Of a stretch of 64,000 nt of DNA, positions 12,852 to 24,018 are shown piece by piece. How positions within the stretch are numbered: position 1 is the stretch's first letter; the number at the start of each line of letters is the position of its first letter. The DNA lies in assembly GCA_016802295.1 (NCBI GenBank), contig JAESIW010000138.1:257904-321903 (forward strand). The letters run 5' to 3'. Below the pieces are notes generated by a model that was given only the letters and a program-made list of their open reading frames with translations, did not search any database and was not told where the DNA came from. The stretch is from Brachionus rotundiformis. Its lineage: Eukaryota; Rotifera; Eurotatoria; Ploima; Brachionidae. The position numbers were made by a program, and so were the translations under genes.

Positions 12852-13300
12852 TTTTAAAATTACTGTTTTGAATAATAATTAACTATATTTAAGGAAATCA
12901 GTCAAAGTTATTTCGAAATTAATCATGAGGTTTATTAGCGATCATTTTTAGTCTATCATTATGATTCAGGTATACCTGTTTATATTAATTATTTAAAATT
13001 ATAAAAATTATAATGGTTACATAATTAAGAAGAATTGTTTATGAAATTGTCAGGACAAGTCTGGCTTACTCACTAAAATTAATTGCATTCAAAAAATTAC
13101 TTTTGGAAAGTTTTAGATTAACATGTATTTTACATGTAAATATACATTAATTGGTAAAGCTATTTCAAAAATCAAAAAAAGCCTTATTGCTATAGAATCA
13201 CACCCTTGTAGTTTTCTTAAAAAAATTATTCCATTTAATTGATAAAAATATCTTATCCATTCAAATTTTAAAAAAAAAGTAATAGAGAATATATTTAAAA
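12852..13300. promoter_or_regulatory. Divergent promoter region, annexin (-) and DBT (+)
   Basis: About 450 bp of AT-rich sequence between two divergent start codons; it must carry both transcription starts. No TATA box, initiator or other motif can be assigned with confidence. Confidence 0.4.
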
Positions 13301-15072
13301 ATGAATCTCTGGTCTGCTATCGGACGATCTGTGTTAAAAAACTCACCAAGACAAAACTTGTTCAACATTTCAAAAATTGCCAATCGACCATTTTCAGTCA
13401 AAGTAACATACTAGATTTTAATAGATAGTTAAATTTTTTAAAATATTACTTTAGGCTAGACAACTCCCAATATCTAAACATTTTAGCCATCATGTTTATA
13501 GAATCGATTCAAGAAATCTTCAATTATCCACAGGTATTAATCCAAGTTCTGTTTTTTAATTAAAATGGCATATTTTCAAAAGGTGCTCAGGGAACACTTC
13601 AATTTAAACTAGCTGATATTGGAGAAGGTATTGCTGAGGTTTCAGTAAAAGAGTGGTATGTGAAAGTAGGTGATACCGTTAAACAATTTGATAAAATATG
13701 TGAAGTACAGAGTGACAAAGCTACAGTAACAATCACAAGCCGATACGATGGAGTAATTACCAAGCTCTATTATGATGTAGAGGATACCGCTTTTGTTGGA
13801 AAACCTTTGGTGGATATAGAAACCGATGAGCCCACAACAACTCCAGGTAATTTAAAATCTTTACCATAATTTAATTATTTAAGTATATTTTTTTCCAAAG
13901 CACCCACAACTGAAACAATTAGTGATTCACTGGAACGAATAGAGCCAGTGGCGACCCCTGAATTTCATGTAAATAAAGTGCTAGCAACACCAGCTGTACG
14001 TAAATTAGCAATGGAGTATAAAGTAAATATTGCCGATGTACCTGGAAGCGGAAAAGATGGTCGAGTACTGAAAGAAGATGTAATTCGATATGCCGAAAGA
14101 TTAAAAGAAGCTACTGAATCGACTAATCGTAATTAAACTTATTTTATAATTGAGTAAAGTAATGGTTTATTTTTTGCAGAGGTCGTCAGTCCACCTAAAC
14201 CAGAATTTGTTTCATCTAAAGAAACTGTACCATCGGTACCAACTATTTCAGTAGTTCGTAACTTAAATAGCGACCGTAAAGAAGCAATCAAAGGTGTTCG
14301 TAAGGCAATGGTTAAGACCATGAATCAAGCAAATACAATTCCTCATTTCAGTTTCTGTGATGAGTATAACATGGATTCGTTGATTGAGTTAAGAAATCAA
14401 GCAAAACATTTCAACAAAGAAAGAGGAATCAAAATATCTTATTTACCTTTTATAATAAAAGCATGTTCAATTGCCCTTCATTCTTATCCAATATTAAATG
14501 CTCATGTTGATGATAAATGTGAAAATATAACTTATAAAGCTGCTCATAATATCGGGGTTGCAATCGATACCCGTGATGGTTTAATTGTTCCCAATATTAA
14601 AAATGTAGAAACAAAAAGTATCCTCGAGATAGCTCAAGACTTAAACAATCTTCAAATGCTGGCTAGTTCATCAAAACTTTCACCAAATGAACTAACTGGA
14701 GGAACTTTTACCATTTCAAATATTGGATCGGTATGATATGAATAAAAATTAGATAAGAGATTTTTTAAATTTTGAAATTAAGATTGGGGGTACTTATATG
14801 AAGCCTGTTATTTTACCACCCGAGGTAGCAATTGGTGCACTTGGAGCCATTCAGGTATTTAGCATTAGATGTAAAATTATGTTTGTATTTTTTTGTTTTG
14901 GTAGAAAGTTCCAAGATTTGATTATAAGAATAATGTAATTGCTGCTAATGTGATGCAGGTTAGTTGGTCAGCAGATCATCGTGTTATTGATGGTGCAACA
15001 ATGGCAAGATTTTCCAATCAAGTCAAACGATCTATTGAAAATTTGAGTGTACTCTTAATGGATCTTAAGTGA
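13301..15072 (+). CDS. DBT: Branched-chain alpha-keto acid dehydrogenase E2 (dihydrolipoyl transacylase)
   Basis: Core acyltransferase of the mitochondrial branched-chain 2-oxoacid dehydrogenase complex (Leu, Ile and Val breakdown). Exons 13301-13402, 13455-13533, 13583-13846, 13901-14128, 14180-14730, 14783-14854 and 14905-15072 give 487 aa. A basic Ser/Arg/Asn-rich N-terminus (~60 aa) fits a mitochondrial presequence. The lipoyl domain starts at LADIGEGIAEV, with the lipoyl lysine in EVQSDKATV (Lys106). A peripheral subunit-binding domain (ATPAVRKLAMEYKVNI, GKDGRVLKEDV) follows near 176-215. The catalytic domain ends in SWSADHRVIDGATMARF with the family His and Asp (H457, D461). Length and the terminal MDLK match animal DBT rather than pyruvate or oxoglutarate E2. 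Converges with the R-SNARE gene. Confidence 0.95.
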
Positions 15073-15227
15073 ACAAGATGCATTTTTAGAAAATTTATAG
15101 TTTAATTTTTAATTTGTTAAATGATGTTTTTTATTTAAAAAATATTCTTAATAATAAAAAATGTTTAAGTTAACATATTTTTTCTTATATTAAAAGTAAA
15201 AAAAAACTATAAAAAATTGCCATAGTA

Positions 15228-15696
15228 TTAATTAGATATGGTCGTTGTGACTGGCATTGCTGAAGTCTTAGGCTCATCGCTTCCTCCTGATTGTCCAAAT
15301 TTAAGAATCAAAGCCACAACTATAATAGCAATTATAACCAAAATAACGCATGCTAATATTATTTTCATTTTTAAATTTTGCCACCACATTTTTCTTCGAA
15401 CTTTTTTCGACACAGTTGTAAATTGAACAGCCTTTTTAATAAAGAATATAATTTAATTAATTTCTGTTGTGAATATTTGGATAATTACATTAGCTTCTAA
15501 ATCAGTAGTTTTGTCAACAAGATCGTCCAGTCTATCTCCGCGTTGCAAAACTTTATCTATATTTGTTTTCATTACATCTTTTACATCGTTGACTTGATTC
15601 TCTAAATTGGTAAACTTTGTATCGGACGTTGAGTTGTAATTCTAAAAATGAAATCATTTTATTAGCTTTTAGAATAAATAAATTGAAAGCTACCAT
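15228..15696 (-). CDS. R-SNARE, VAMP family
   Basis: Vesicle SNARE of 119 aa. Coding exons in order: 15696-15694 (the ATG alone), 15641-15489, 15431-15228. The SNARE motif runs from about residue 15 to 70, with the zero-layer arginine in DKVLQRGDRLDDL. It is followed by a basic, Trp-rich juxtamembrane stretch (KKVRRKMWWQNLK) and one C-terminal transmembrane segment of about 20 residues. A luminal tail of roughly 25 residues is longer than in classical synaptobrevin. RGDRLDDLVDKTTDLEANAVQF looks closer to VAMP8/VAMP4 than to VAMP2, but I cannot settle the subtype. The 3-nt first coding exon is required because no other in-frame ATG precedes the SNARE motif. Confidence 0.88.
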
Positions 15697-17614
15697 TTTA
15701 AAAGTTCTAAAAATCTATCTAAATAAAATTTAATGATTAAAAATTATTTCGATTATGAACTAAACAGTAAAATTTATTTTTAAAGGTAAATTTTTAAGTT
15801 TTTTATTATAATCTATTATTTAGTGTGACTCAATTTGAAAATTTAATAGCAAATAGCCGAGATTTTCTAATTATTATATTATTAAATCACGAGTTGTTTA
15901 TAATTTTATAGTTTAAAGTTATTTTAAAACCGTTGATAAGCCTTGGTGAAACATACACTGATTTTGTCTTGGCAAAATTAACTAATAAAATTGTTTGTTT
16001 AGTTTTTTAATTTTGAAAATAGTCGAATATTCAGAATAAAATTGATAATTTAAGTTTTAAAATTGTATTTAAGATAAAAAAGCAAAATTATATGATGCAT
16101 TTTTTAAAATAAATTAATACAAGATACACATATGTTTTAATTTTATTATATTTTGTTTTCAGATTTTTTAACAAGTTTTATCAAAGAAGGAGAAACATGA
16201 TCTTACTCAAATCAAAAATTCTTTAATTAAAATATGTAATTAAATGTAAGCAATTTACTTTTAAATTTCACAAAATTTTAAATCTAAATAAAATTCTTAT
16301 TTTCACTCTATTAAACCTTTATTGAAAAATCAATAATCCGATATACTAATTAGTTAAATACTTAAAAAATGAATTTTATAGGATAAGAAACATTGAGAAG
16401 GAAAAGTCTCATTAATTTTTTTTCTGAAAAAATACATTTCCTTTTTTGAAATAAATTTTTTCTTGAAACACAATGAAGTAACAGTATCTATATCATTTAA
16501 TTATCACTTATGCTTATTTTTATCAGATGCTATTTTTATTCGAAAAAAAAATTTAAATTTATAAATAAGTATCTGAAATTTAAAAAAAAAATTAACTAAG
16601 GTAAATTAAGAATAAAGCAAATATTTACATTTTTTTAAAACAAAACATTAGTACCATGATTTTTAATGTTTACTTTAATACAGCTTAAATTTATTTAAAA
16701 TTGTTTGAATCAAGCTTTTACGTATTTAATCCCTATAATTACAGGCTTACAGCATTTGTTTTAAAAAAAAAAAATATTATTTTTTTATTTAAAATTATTT
16801 AATTGCAAATTTTGATAAATTTAAAAAACGACTTTAGACGTAAATGAAGTAAATGTTTTTCTCAAATTTACACATACTAATTTTAGTTTCACTATTTAAA
16901 GATAGATAAAAAACCATGTAATTTTGTAAGTCTTCATCAATGTTTTTTTAATATTGTTAAAGATTTTTAATAAAGTTTTGGCTTAGGGATCTCATGTTTA
17001 TGTAATATTTTGCGTAAATAAGACTTTTGGGTCTCTCAAAAATGGGAAAATAAATATTTAATTTAAAATCAGTTTGCCTAATAAGCAAGTGATTTAAAAG
17101 CTTAAATAATTTATGAAATACCTTTTTGTAATCATATTGCTTTTAATTAAAAGAAAAAAATCGATCATTTATTGTTTTTGTTAGGTGTTGGTCTTATTTC
17201 TCCAAGGAAGTTGACAAGAACTATTTTAAAAAATATATTTTAAACAAAAAAGCAAAATTGATAAGTTAAATTTATTTTAAATTAGTTTTAAGTTCTTTTT
17301 TTTTTAGTTAACATTGAATTTTTTTTTCGAATAGGTTGAAAAATTAGCTGACTGCCTATAAAAAACTTCGATTTCATAATTGCTATTAACTTCGTCAGAA
17401 ATTTTATTTTCGTAGCGATTTCTTTTAAATTTCCATTCAATTTAAAAGAGCTTAAAGCCTTTAAAAAAAGAAACTCGACACAATTCGTCTTATAATAGAA
17501 ATCCTATAGAACCAATTTGTACAAAAAATTAATGGATTTTAACTTATTTTTATTGTTTAGTTAAAAAAAAGAGTGAAAAATTGTAATTTAAAAATTATCA
17601 ATGAAGTAAAAAAA
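15697..17614. other. AT-rich intergenic region
   Basis: About 1.9 kb of AT-rich sequence upstream of both the minus-strand R-SNARE and the plus-strand orphan gene. No long frame, repeat array or recognisable element seen. The frame is open from about 17573 to the ATG at 17615, but only with a GTG. Confidence 0.5.
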
Positions 17615-18519
17615 ATGATGAGTTCGTTTCTGGAAAGTTCAAGCTCGCCAAATATCATATCTTCTTTATTAAAATTTTCAAATCCATCAAACAACCAAAA
17701 AAAAAAACCCAAACCCCTCACCAGTTTAACAATCGAACAAATTCGACTGAAGTATCTGAATCCAAAATGCAAAAATAAGCCTTCTGATTTATCTTTGCCA
17801 AAGATTGAACAAAAGAACATTTCGAGAAATCTTAATAAACATGAAAAAACAAAATTAAATAATTTATTAGTCGATTTTAGCCGTCATACCATTGGATCTT
17901 GTGGTGATTTCAAGAATTCTTGGGTTAAGAAAAATCTGCCAGTAATTGATTCCAAGACTCACTCGACATGCTCTAATACATCTAGCAATGCTGAAAATAT
18001 TCTGGAAAAAAATCTAACAATATCAATTGATAATTTTAGTTTACCTAGAAATTCCTTAAATTCGAAAGATAAGTTTTTATATAAAATGAATGAGTATAAA
18101 GAAAGCTCAAATTCAAACTCAGACCTACTTGAAACTAATTATCGACTTCAGAGACTAGAAAATAATGATACTCACGATAGATCAGATGGAAAAAAATCAC
18201 GATTCAGGACACGCAAAAAAAAGGCTAAAGTTGGAAAAAATTTTAAAAATAGTTCCACAAGTAATTGCAAATTATTAACATTTTAATTTTATATTAACTT
18301 CACCTAGATGAAAATTACGATAAAAAAAAATCCAAAAGTGAAGAAAAAACAGAAGCAGACAAGATGACAAGAATTGATTCTCCTCATATTCTGAAAAAGT
18401 CATTGCCAGATAGCTATAAATTTATGACACATTCAAGTGCTTGTTTGGGAATAACAAGTAAAGAGCTAGTTGAACAATTCGAATATTATCAGTCAAATAA
18501 TTATTCAAATGAAAATTAA
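17615..18519 (+). CDS. Orphan Ser/Asn/Lys-rich protein, function unknown
   Basis: Not recognised. Two exons, 17615-18260 and 18308-18519, joined in phase (AAT codon across the junction), give 285 aa. The protein is rich in Ser, Asn and Lys and looks largely disordered. A basic cluster (GKKSRFRTRKKKAKVGKN, near residues 195-215) could be a nuclear localisation signal. The C-terminal ~30 residues (YKFMTHSSACLGITSKELVEQF) are less biased and could be a short binding motif. The start is the first ATG of the frame (two adjacent Met codons). Codon usage matches its neighbours. The clean intron phase and long frame in AT-rich DNA support a real gene; it may be lineage-specific. Confidence 0.7.
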
Positions 18520-19719
18520 ATTTCAGTTTAAAATGTCATTTTTTTACGGCCTATTATGTTTCTAATAGAGATTTATTTTAAAAATAAACTTTTTTAAATA
18601 AATTTTTCTTTTAATTAATATAAAATAATAAATTTGAGACAATAGTTTCCAGGTAAGATTTAAATATTTAAACCTAATTTTTCCGAGTGATTTCAAAACC
18701 AGAACCATTATAAATTTGTCCAAGAGTTCTTTACACAAGTTATTAAGCAAATATAAACTATAAATTTTAAAATTGAATTTAATTAGGTCTTTTGTTTGTT
18801 TCTTATTAATAAAAATAAAATAAAAAGAAAAAAATAATTTTTTTTATGTCTTGGAAAATTTTTTAAGGATTTTTTGAAAAATTAACAACAGAAAAAACTA
18901 AAAAATTATTTTTACTTTCTTTGCCAATAAATTTGTAAAAAGAATCTAAAAATAGGGAAAGTTTTTTTCATTATTTAAAAAGTTAACATTACTTTTCGTT
19001 TTTTAATTAGCTTTCGGATTTGAGAAAATAGTAATAACTTAAGCTTTGTTCCAAGGGCAAATTCATCTAATATAAAGAAAGATCATTAAACTACTCCTGA
19101 AGGTAAATGTTATTTAGATTAAAAATTTAGTAAATGATAGGATTATAAACAAATTCAAAATAATCGACTAAATGTTTAATGATCGAAATCGTTAATTTTA
19201 TAATTACATAAAAAAGAATGATTTATTCAATTTTTTAAATTTTAAAATTATCTAGACATAAGTTTCAATAAGATTCTAATTTGATTTTAAATGCCTGGAT
19301 ATAAAAAAGATTAGAGGGATTCTTTATGAAAATAAATAATTTTGTGAATGCCGTGGGCCTGATGAATCATGTAAAAATGAGGCCAGTAAATGACAAAAAT
19401 TAAACAATAGATTCAAATTAATTTTTAATTTATAAATTTGAATACTTATAGTAAAAAAAGTTAATATTACCAAGAATTTGATAAAATTTGAATTAAATTT
19501 TAAAATAGAAAATAGAAAATAAAATATCGAATATACAAATATTTGAAAAGAAATTGATCCTTAAAGATAGCTTGGTTTTTATAAAGTCTTATAATAATAA
19601 TCGATTAAAGTTACCTACAGTTAAGTTAAATAGATATTTTGTTAATTAAATTTAGAAATAAACGCTAATTATTAATAAAATTTAAAATAAATATTCTTGT
19701 TTTTTTTCTTTGTTTAAAA
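18520..19719. other. AT-rich intergenic region
   Basis: About 1.2 kb between two same-strand genes. AT-rich, no frame worth calling (the 62-aa antisense frame at 18562-18750 is Lys/Leu-rich noise). Must hold the 3' end of the orphan gene and the CDK5RAP1 promoter. Confidence 0.5.
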
Positions 19720-21592
19720 ATGTTTTTGAAACGATTGTCTGTTTGGAATTTTAGACCAAATTACTTACTTCAAATAAAAAATTATACTAGTCAAAAAACT
19801 AAAAAAGAAAATCATGTCTTACAAAGTGGACCAGATCTGAAATATTTCATTAAATCAAGCTCAACCTCCGAGTTAAATGATAAAGAAGAAGAAACATTAT
19901 CAAATGAAATTTTCTTGAATAGCATTAAGAGACATCAGGAATATTTAGAAAATTCCTTGAGTCTTAATAAAAAAAGAAAGGTATTTTTTGAGGTTCACGG
20001 TTGCCAAATGAATGTAAATGATACAGAAGTTGCGTATTCAGTTCTTGATAAAACAGGTTTATATACCAAAAGTTTAAACGAAAAAGATGCAGATATAATT
20101 TTGATAATGACTTGTAGCATTCGTGAAAATGCTGAACAGAAAATATGGAATAGACTTAGGGAATTTTCGCACAGGAAGCGCAATAAAAAAGATCTCCAAA
20201 TTGGTATTTTGGGTTGCATGGCTGAAAGATTAAAAGAGAAAATTTTGCTCAAAGAAAAAATGGTAGATATTGTTTGTGGACCTGATTCTTATCGACTATT
20301 ACCAGAACTTTTGAATCAGTCAATGCAAACAGGAAATCCAGCAATGAACGTTCAATTATCTCTTGAAGAAACATATGCCGATTTAGCTCCGTTGCGTATT
20401 AATCCAACTAATAAGAATGCGTTCATCTCTATCCAAAGGGGTTGTGACAACATGTGCAGCTTTGTAAGTTTTCAGCTTTTGAATTTTTAATTTTGCAGAT
20501 AATTATAAACTTATTTCTTTATAACAATAATATAATGTATTTTAAAAATTCTACTCATTCGTTTTTAAATAGTGTATTGTACCATTTGTTCGTGGACGTG
20601 AAAGAAGTCGTCCTATACAATCAATAATTGATGAAATAAAACGTTTATCTGATCAAGGCATTAAAGAAGTGACACTTCTTGGTCAAAATGTAAATAGCTA
20701 CAGGGATATAACTCAGTCTGTTGATGAAAATGAAAAAAAAATTGAAATGAGCAAAGGCTTTAAAACAATTTATAAGCCAAAAATTGGAGGAAAGCGATTT
20801 GTTGATTTGCTTTACCAAGCATCTGAAGTAAATCCAGAAATGCGAATTCGATTCACCTCCCCGCATCCAAAAGACTTCCCTGACGATCTTTTATTCTTAA
20901 TGAAAGAAAAAGCTAATATTTGCAAATCAATTCATTTACCAGCTCAATCAGGCAGCACCACATGCCTGGAAAGAATGAGACGAGGCTATAGCAGAGAAGC
21001 ATACTTGGATCTGGTTGGCAAAATAAGACAAATAATACCTCAAATTGCCTTTACTAGCGATTTTATAGCAGGCTTTTGTGGAGAAACAGAGCAAGAACAT
21101 GCCGATACTATAAGTCTTCTTAAATTGGTAAAGTATACATTTTGTTTTATGTATACTTACAGTATGCGTGAGAAAACTAGAGCATACCATCGATTTGCGG
21201 ATGATGTTCCAAATAATGTTAAACAGCATCGGTATTTAGAAATGGTAGATGTTTTTAGAGACACAGCGTCTAAGCTAAACAATGCAAAAATCGGCCAAAC
21301 TCACCTTGTTTTAATTGACCAAATATCAAAGAGATCAACATTAGATTATTCAGGAAGAAATGATAATAATACTTTAGTTAACTTTGAAAAAAAAGAAATT
21401 GTTTATGTAGAAAGCCCAGATGATTTATTCAAGTTAAAAAATTGCCAAGAGTATTTATTGGAAAAAAAAATTCCAAATATTGGAGATTATGTAGCTTGCA
21501 AATTGACAAGTTCAACATCTCAAAGTTTTCGAGCAGAGCCTGTTTTTATGTGTAAATTACAAACATTTGACAAAATAAAAAATTTAATTTAA
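19720..21592 (+). CDS. CDK5RAP1: CDK5RAP1-like tRNA methylthiotransferase (MiaB family)
   Basis: Radical-SAM enzyme adding the 2-methylthio group to isopentenyl-A37 of tRNAs, mitochondrial in animals. Exons 19720-20463 and 20573-21592 give 587 aa. The N-terminus is basic and Tyr/Asn/Ser-rich, fitting a mitochondrial presequence. The UPF0004 domain has its three cluster cysteines in VHGCQMN (C95), MTCSIREN (C132) and LGCMAER (C166). The radical-SAM CxxxCxxC is C242, C246 and C249; the only intron falls between F248 and C249. LLGQNVNSY and the tail of a TRAM-like domain follow. Length agrees with animal CDK5RAP1 (about 590 aa). An insertion after NSY (VDENEKKIEMSKGF) is longer than in bacterial MiaB. 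Converges with the WD40 gene with 28 bp between stops. Confidence 0.93.
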
Positions 21593-21620
21593 AAAAAATA
21601 AAATTTAATTAAATTAAGTT

Positions 21621-23380
21621 TTATTTCTGAGAAGGAAAAGTAAATGAATCAGATTGATTATGTAATGAACTGCTTCTCATTCTACTATAATTTAAATTTG
21701 ATGAGGATGAACTTTGGACTTGAGCTTCGAATATTCGTCCTTGTAAACGACAGAAAACACAATTTAGCTTAAATTCGCCAACTTTTTCCAATTTGGCCAT
21801 AGTAAATGGTCGGTTGCAAGTTGAGCACTTAATTTTTAAAATAATTTATTGTATATTGTATTAAAGAATTTACATTTATTAATTTATTGCCAAAATTTTT
21901 ATTTTGTTCTACTACAAGCTTGATATTTTCACAATTTGTAATGTCCCACTGACGAATCTGTCTATCTTTGCTGACTGATACAAGCCATTTATTATCGTTG
22001 GTAATTGCAACATCATTTAGCCAATTCGAATGTCCCTAATTATTATTAGAGACATTTTGATAATTTTTAAAATAATTTTTACTCTTAGAATTAGTTTAGG
22101 CACATAATGCACAAGATCCCATAAGACAAGCTTGGTATCATATCCGGCCGAAGCACAAAGTAGTCCATTTTGACTCACCGCACAACTTGATATTGAACCT
22201 TCATGAGCTTTTGACAATGTTGATGGTCCATATTTTCTAAAAATAAATTTTCCTTAATGTTTTTTATACAAATATCTAGTTTTAAATTTATTTAAATAAA
22301 AAATTAGTAATAAGATAGGAAAAATTTTTGTTTTGATTCAATTGATAGAATCTTTACCTGTACATTCCTGTTGAAATATCCCAAACTTGTAAAGTCTTGT
22401 CCCAGGAGCAAGTAACGAATTTCCTTTCATCTTGGGTAAAGGCGAAATTTGAAATAGCACTGGTATGGCTCCTTTTTGGTTTAAATAAAAATTATCATTT
22501 TATATAATATTTTTTAAAAACCCTAGTGTAATTGTATTTTTTTTAGCGACAATATCAAAAAATTTTGTTGTCTTATCCATTGAAGTTGTAATAATACGGT
22601 CATTTTGGGGGGAAAATCCGCAAGATGTTATCGAACTCTGGTGCAAATCTAGCAGGAAAAAAAATTTAAATCTCTATTTATGGTAATTGCCTTTTACTTG
22701 GTATTGTGGTTACCAAATCGCCACTTCTAGCATCCCATAATTTTACCAAATGATCAACATCTGATGCAGTCACAATATATTTGTCAGATCCATTTGTAAA
22801 ACTACAAGATGTTATCAAATGCTCGTGTGAGTTTGTCCACTTAAAATCAAAAAAATTACTCTAGAATACATAAATCTCTTGATATTACCAAAGTTTGCCC
22901 GGTTTCCATATCCCAACATTTTACTGTCTTGTCCCAACTGAAAAATTCATAGAATGTTATTTAAATATTTAAAATTTACAATTAAATACTTGCCTACATG
23001 TGACAAATCTAAAATTTTTTGAGATTATTATTTAAAAATTAATTAAAACTCATATCTTTGCATAGATTTACTTTGAATTATCATGGCTGACTCGGGCTTT
23101 TGGAATTATTGCATCATGAAGATTCATATAACACTTGATTTCTGCTCCTGTACTAAAATTCCAAATTCTTGCTGTATTGTCATTTGACACAGTAAAAATA
23201 TTTTGGTCATTATTTATTAATTGACATGAGTTGACCGAATCTTTATGACCATTTATCTGTTTGATTCTAACCTTTTTCAAAAAATTAAAAAAAAATAAAT
23301 TTTTTTAACTTATCGGATACTTCTGCAGATTTCTCATGAACCCATTGAGCATTAGAGGCCAACGCAGTATCGTGATTCAT
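21621..23380 (-). CDS. WD40-repeat protein with C-terminal CxxC...CxxC motif (WDR88-like)
   Basis: Ten exons in coding order: 23380-23321, 23271-23072, 23008-22994, 22937-22889, 22839-22698, 22648-22522, 22471-22358, 22236-22083, 22035-21874, 21827-21621; 409 aa. At least seven WD repeats are visible, with blades ending in ARIWNF, VKCWDM, VKLWDA, TKFFDI, LQVWDI, LVLWDL and IRQWDI, enough for a complete propeller. After the propeller, CSTCNRPF and LNCVFCRL form a paired CxxC zinc-binding-like module, then a Ser-rich tail. Exon 3 is only 15 nt; its donor is GC (AG|GCAAGT), and this is the only reading that restores FVTCSWDKT. Overall layout recalls WDR88, but WD40 proteins are hard to assign; function unknown. 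Confidence 0.8.
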
Positions 23381-24018
23381 TGTTTTGAATTATGTATTTA
23401 TTTGTATATCTTTACTTCTCAGTCAATTTGTGTGCTTGGTTGTCAATAGCAACCATAGGCATTTTTAATTTTTAAATTTTATTCTAAAATTAGGATGATA
23501 AAAAATGAAATTTAATTGCGACAATAATTGGATATTTTTTTGATTTCTTTAATAAAATCTATTTAAATTAAGCATTATAAAAATAAATATAAAATAAAAG
23601 CCCTTAAAATTAAAATTTTGAAAATTTTTTGTCTAAAAATTTTTTATATTCATTTTTTTAAAATAAATCAAACCATTATTATAGAAAAAATAAGAATTTT
23701 AGAATTTTTTTAATTCTATTTTGATTCTTTAAGCAATAAATTGATCAAATTTTATCATGAAGATTATTTGTTAAAAAAATAAAAAATTGGTAAAAAGTAA
23801 ATTTGGTTCTGTATCTTTTAAGTGTCTAATAAAATTTTGACTAATACTAATTTTTAAAAATAATAAAATTTTTGAAATTCAACTAGTAATCTAGTAAGAA
23901 ATAGATATATTATGAATAACTCATAACCTATTTTATTAAATTCAAATTAATTATCATATCTTTTTGAATTCATTCATTTATTAATTCGCCACATTCTCAA
24001 CCATTTTTTGAAAAAGAT
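23381..24018. promoter_or_regulatory. Divergent promoter region, WD40 gene (-) and EXOC4 (+)
   Basis: About 640 bp between divergent start codons, strongly AT-rich. Both promoters must lie here; no specific motif assigned. Confidence 0.4.
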
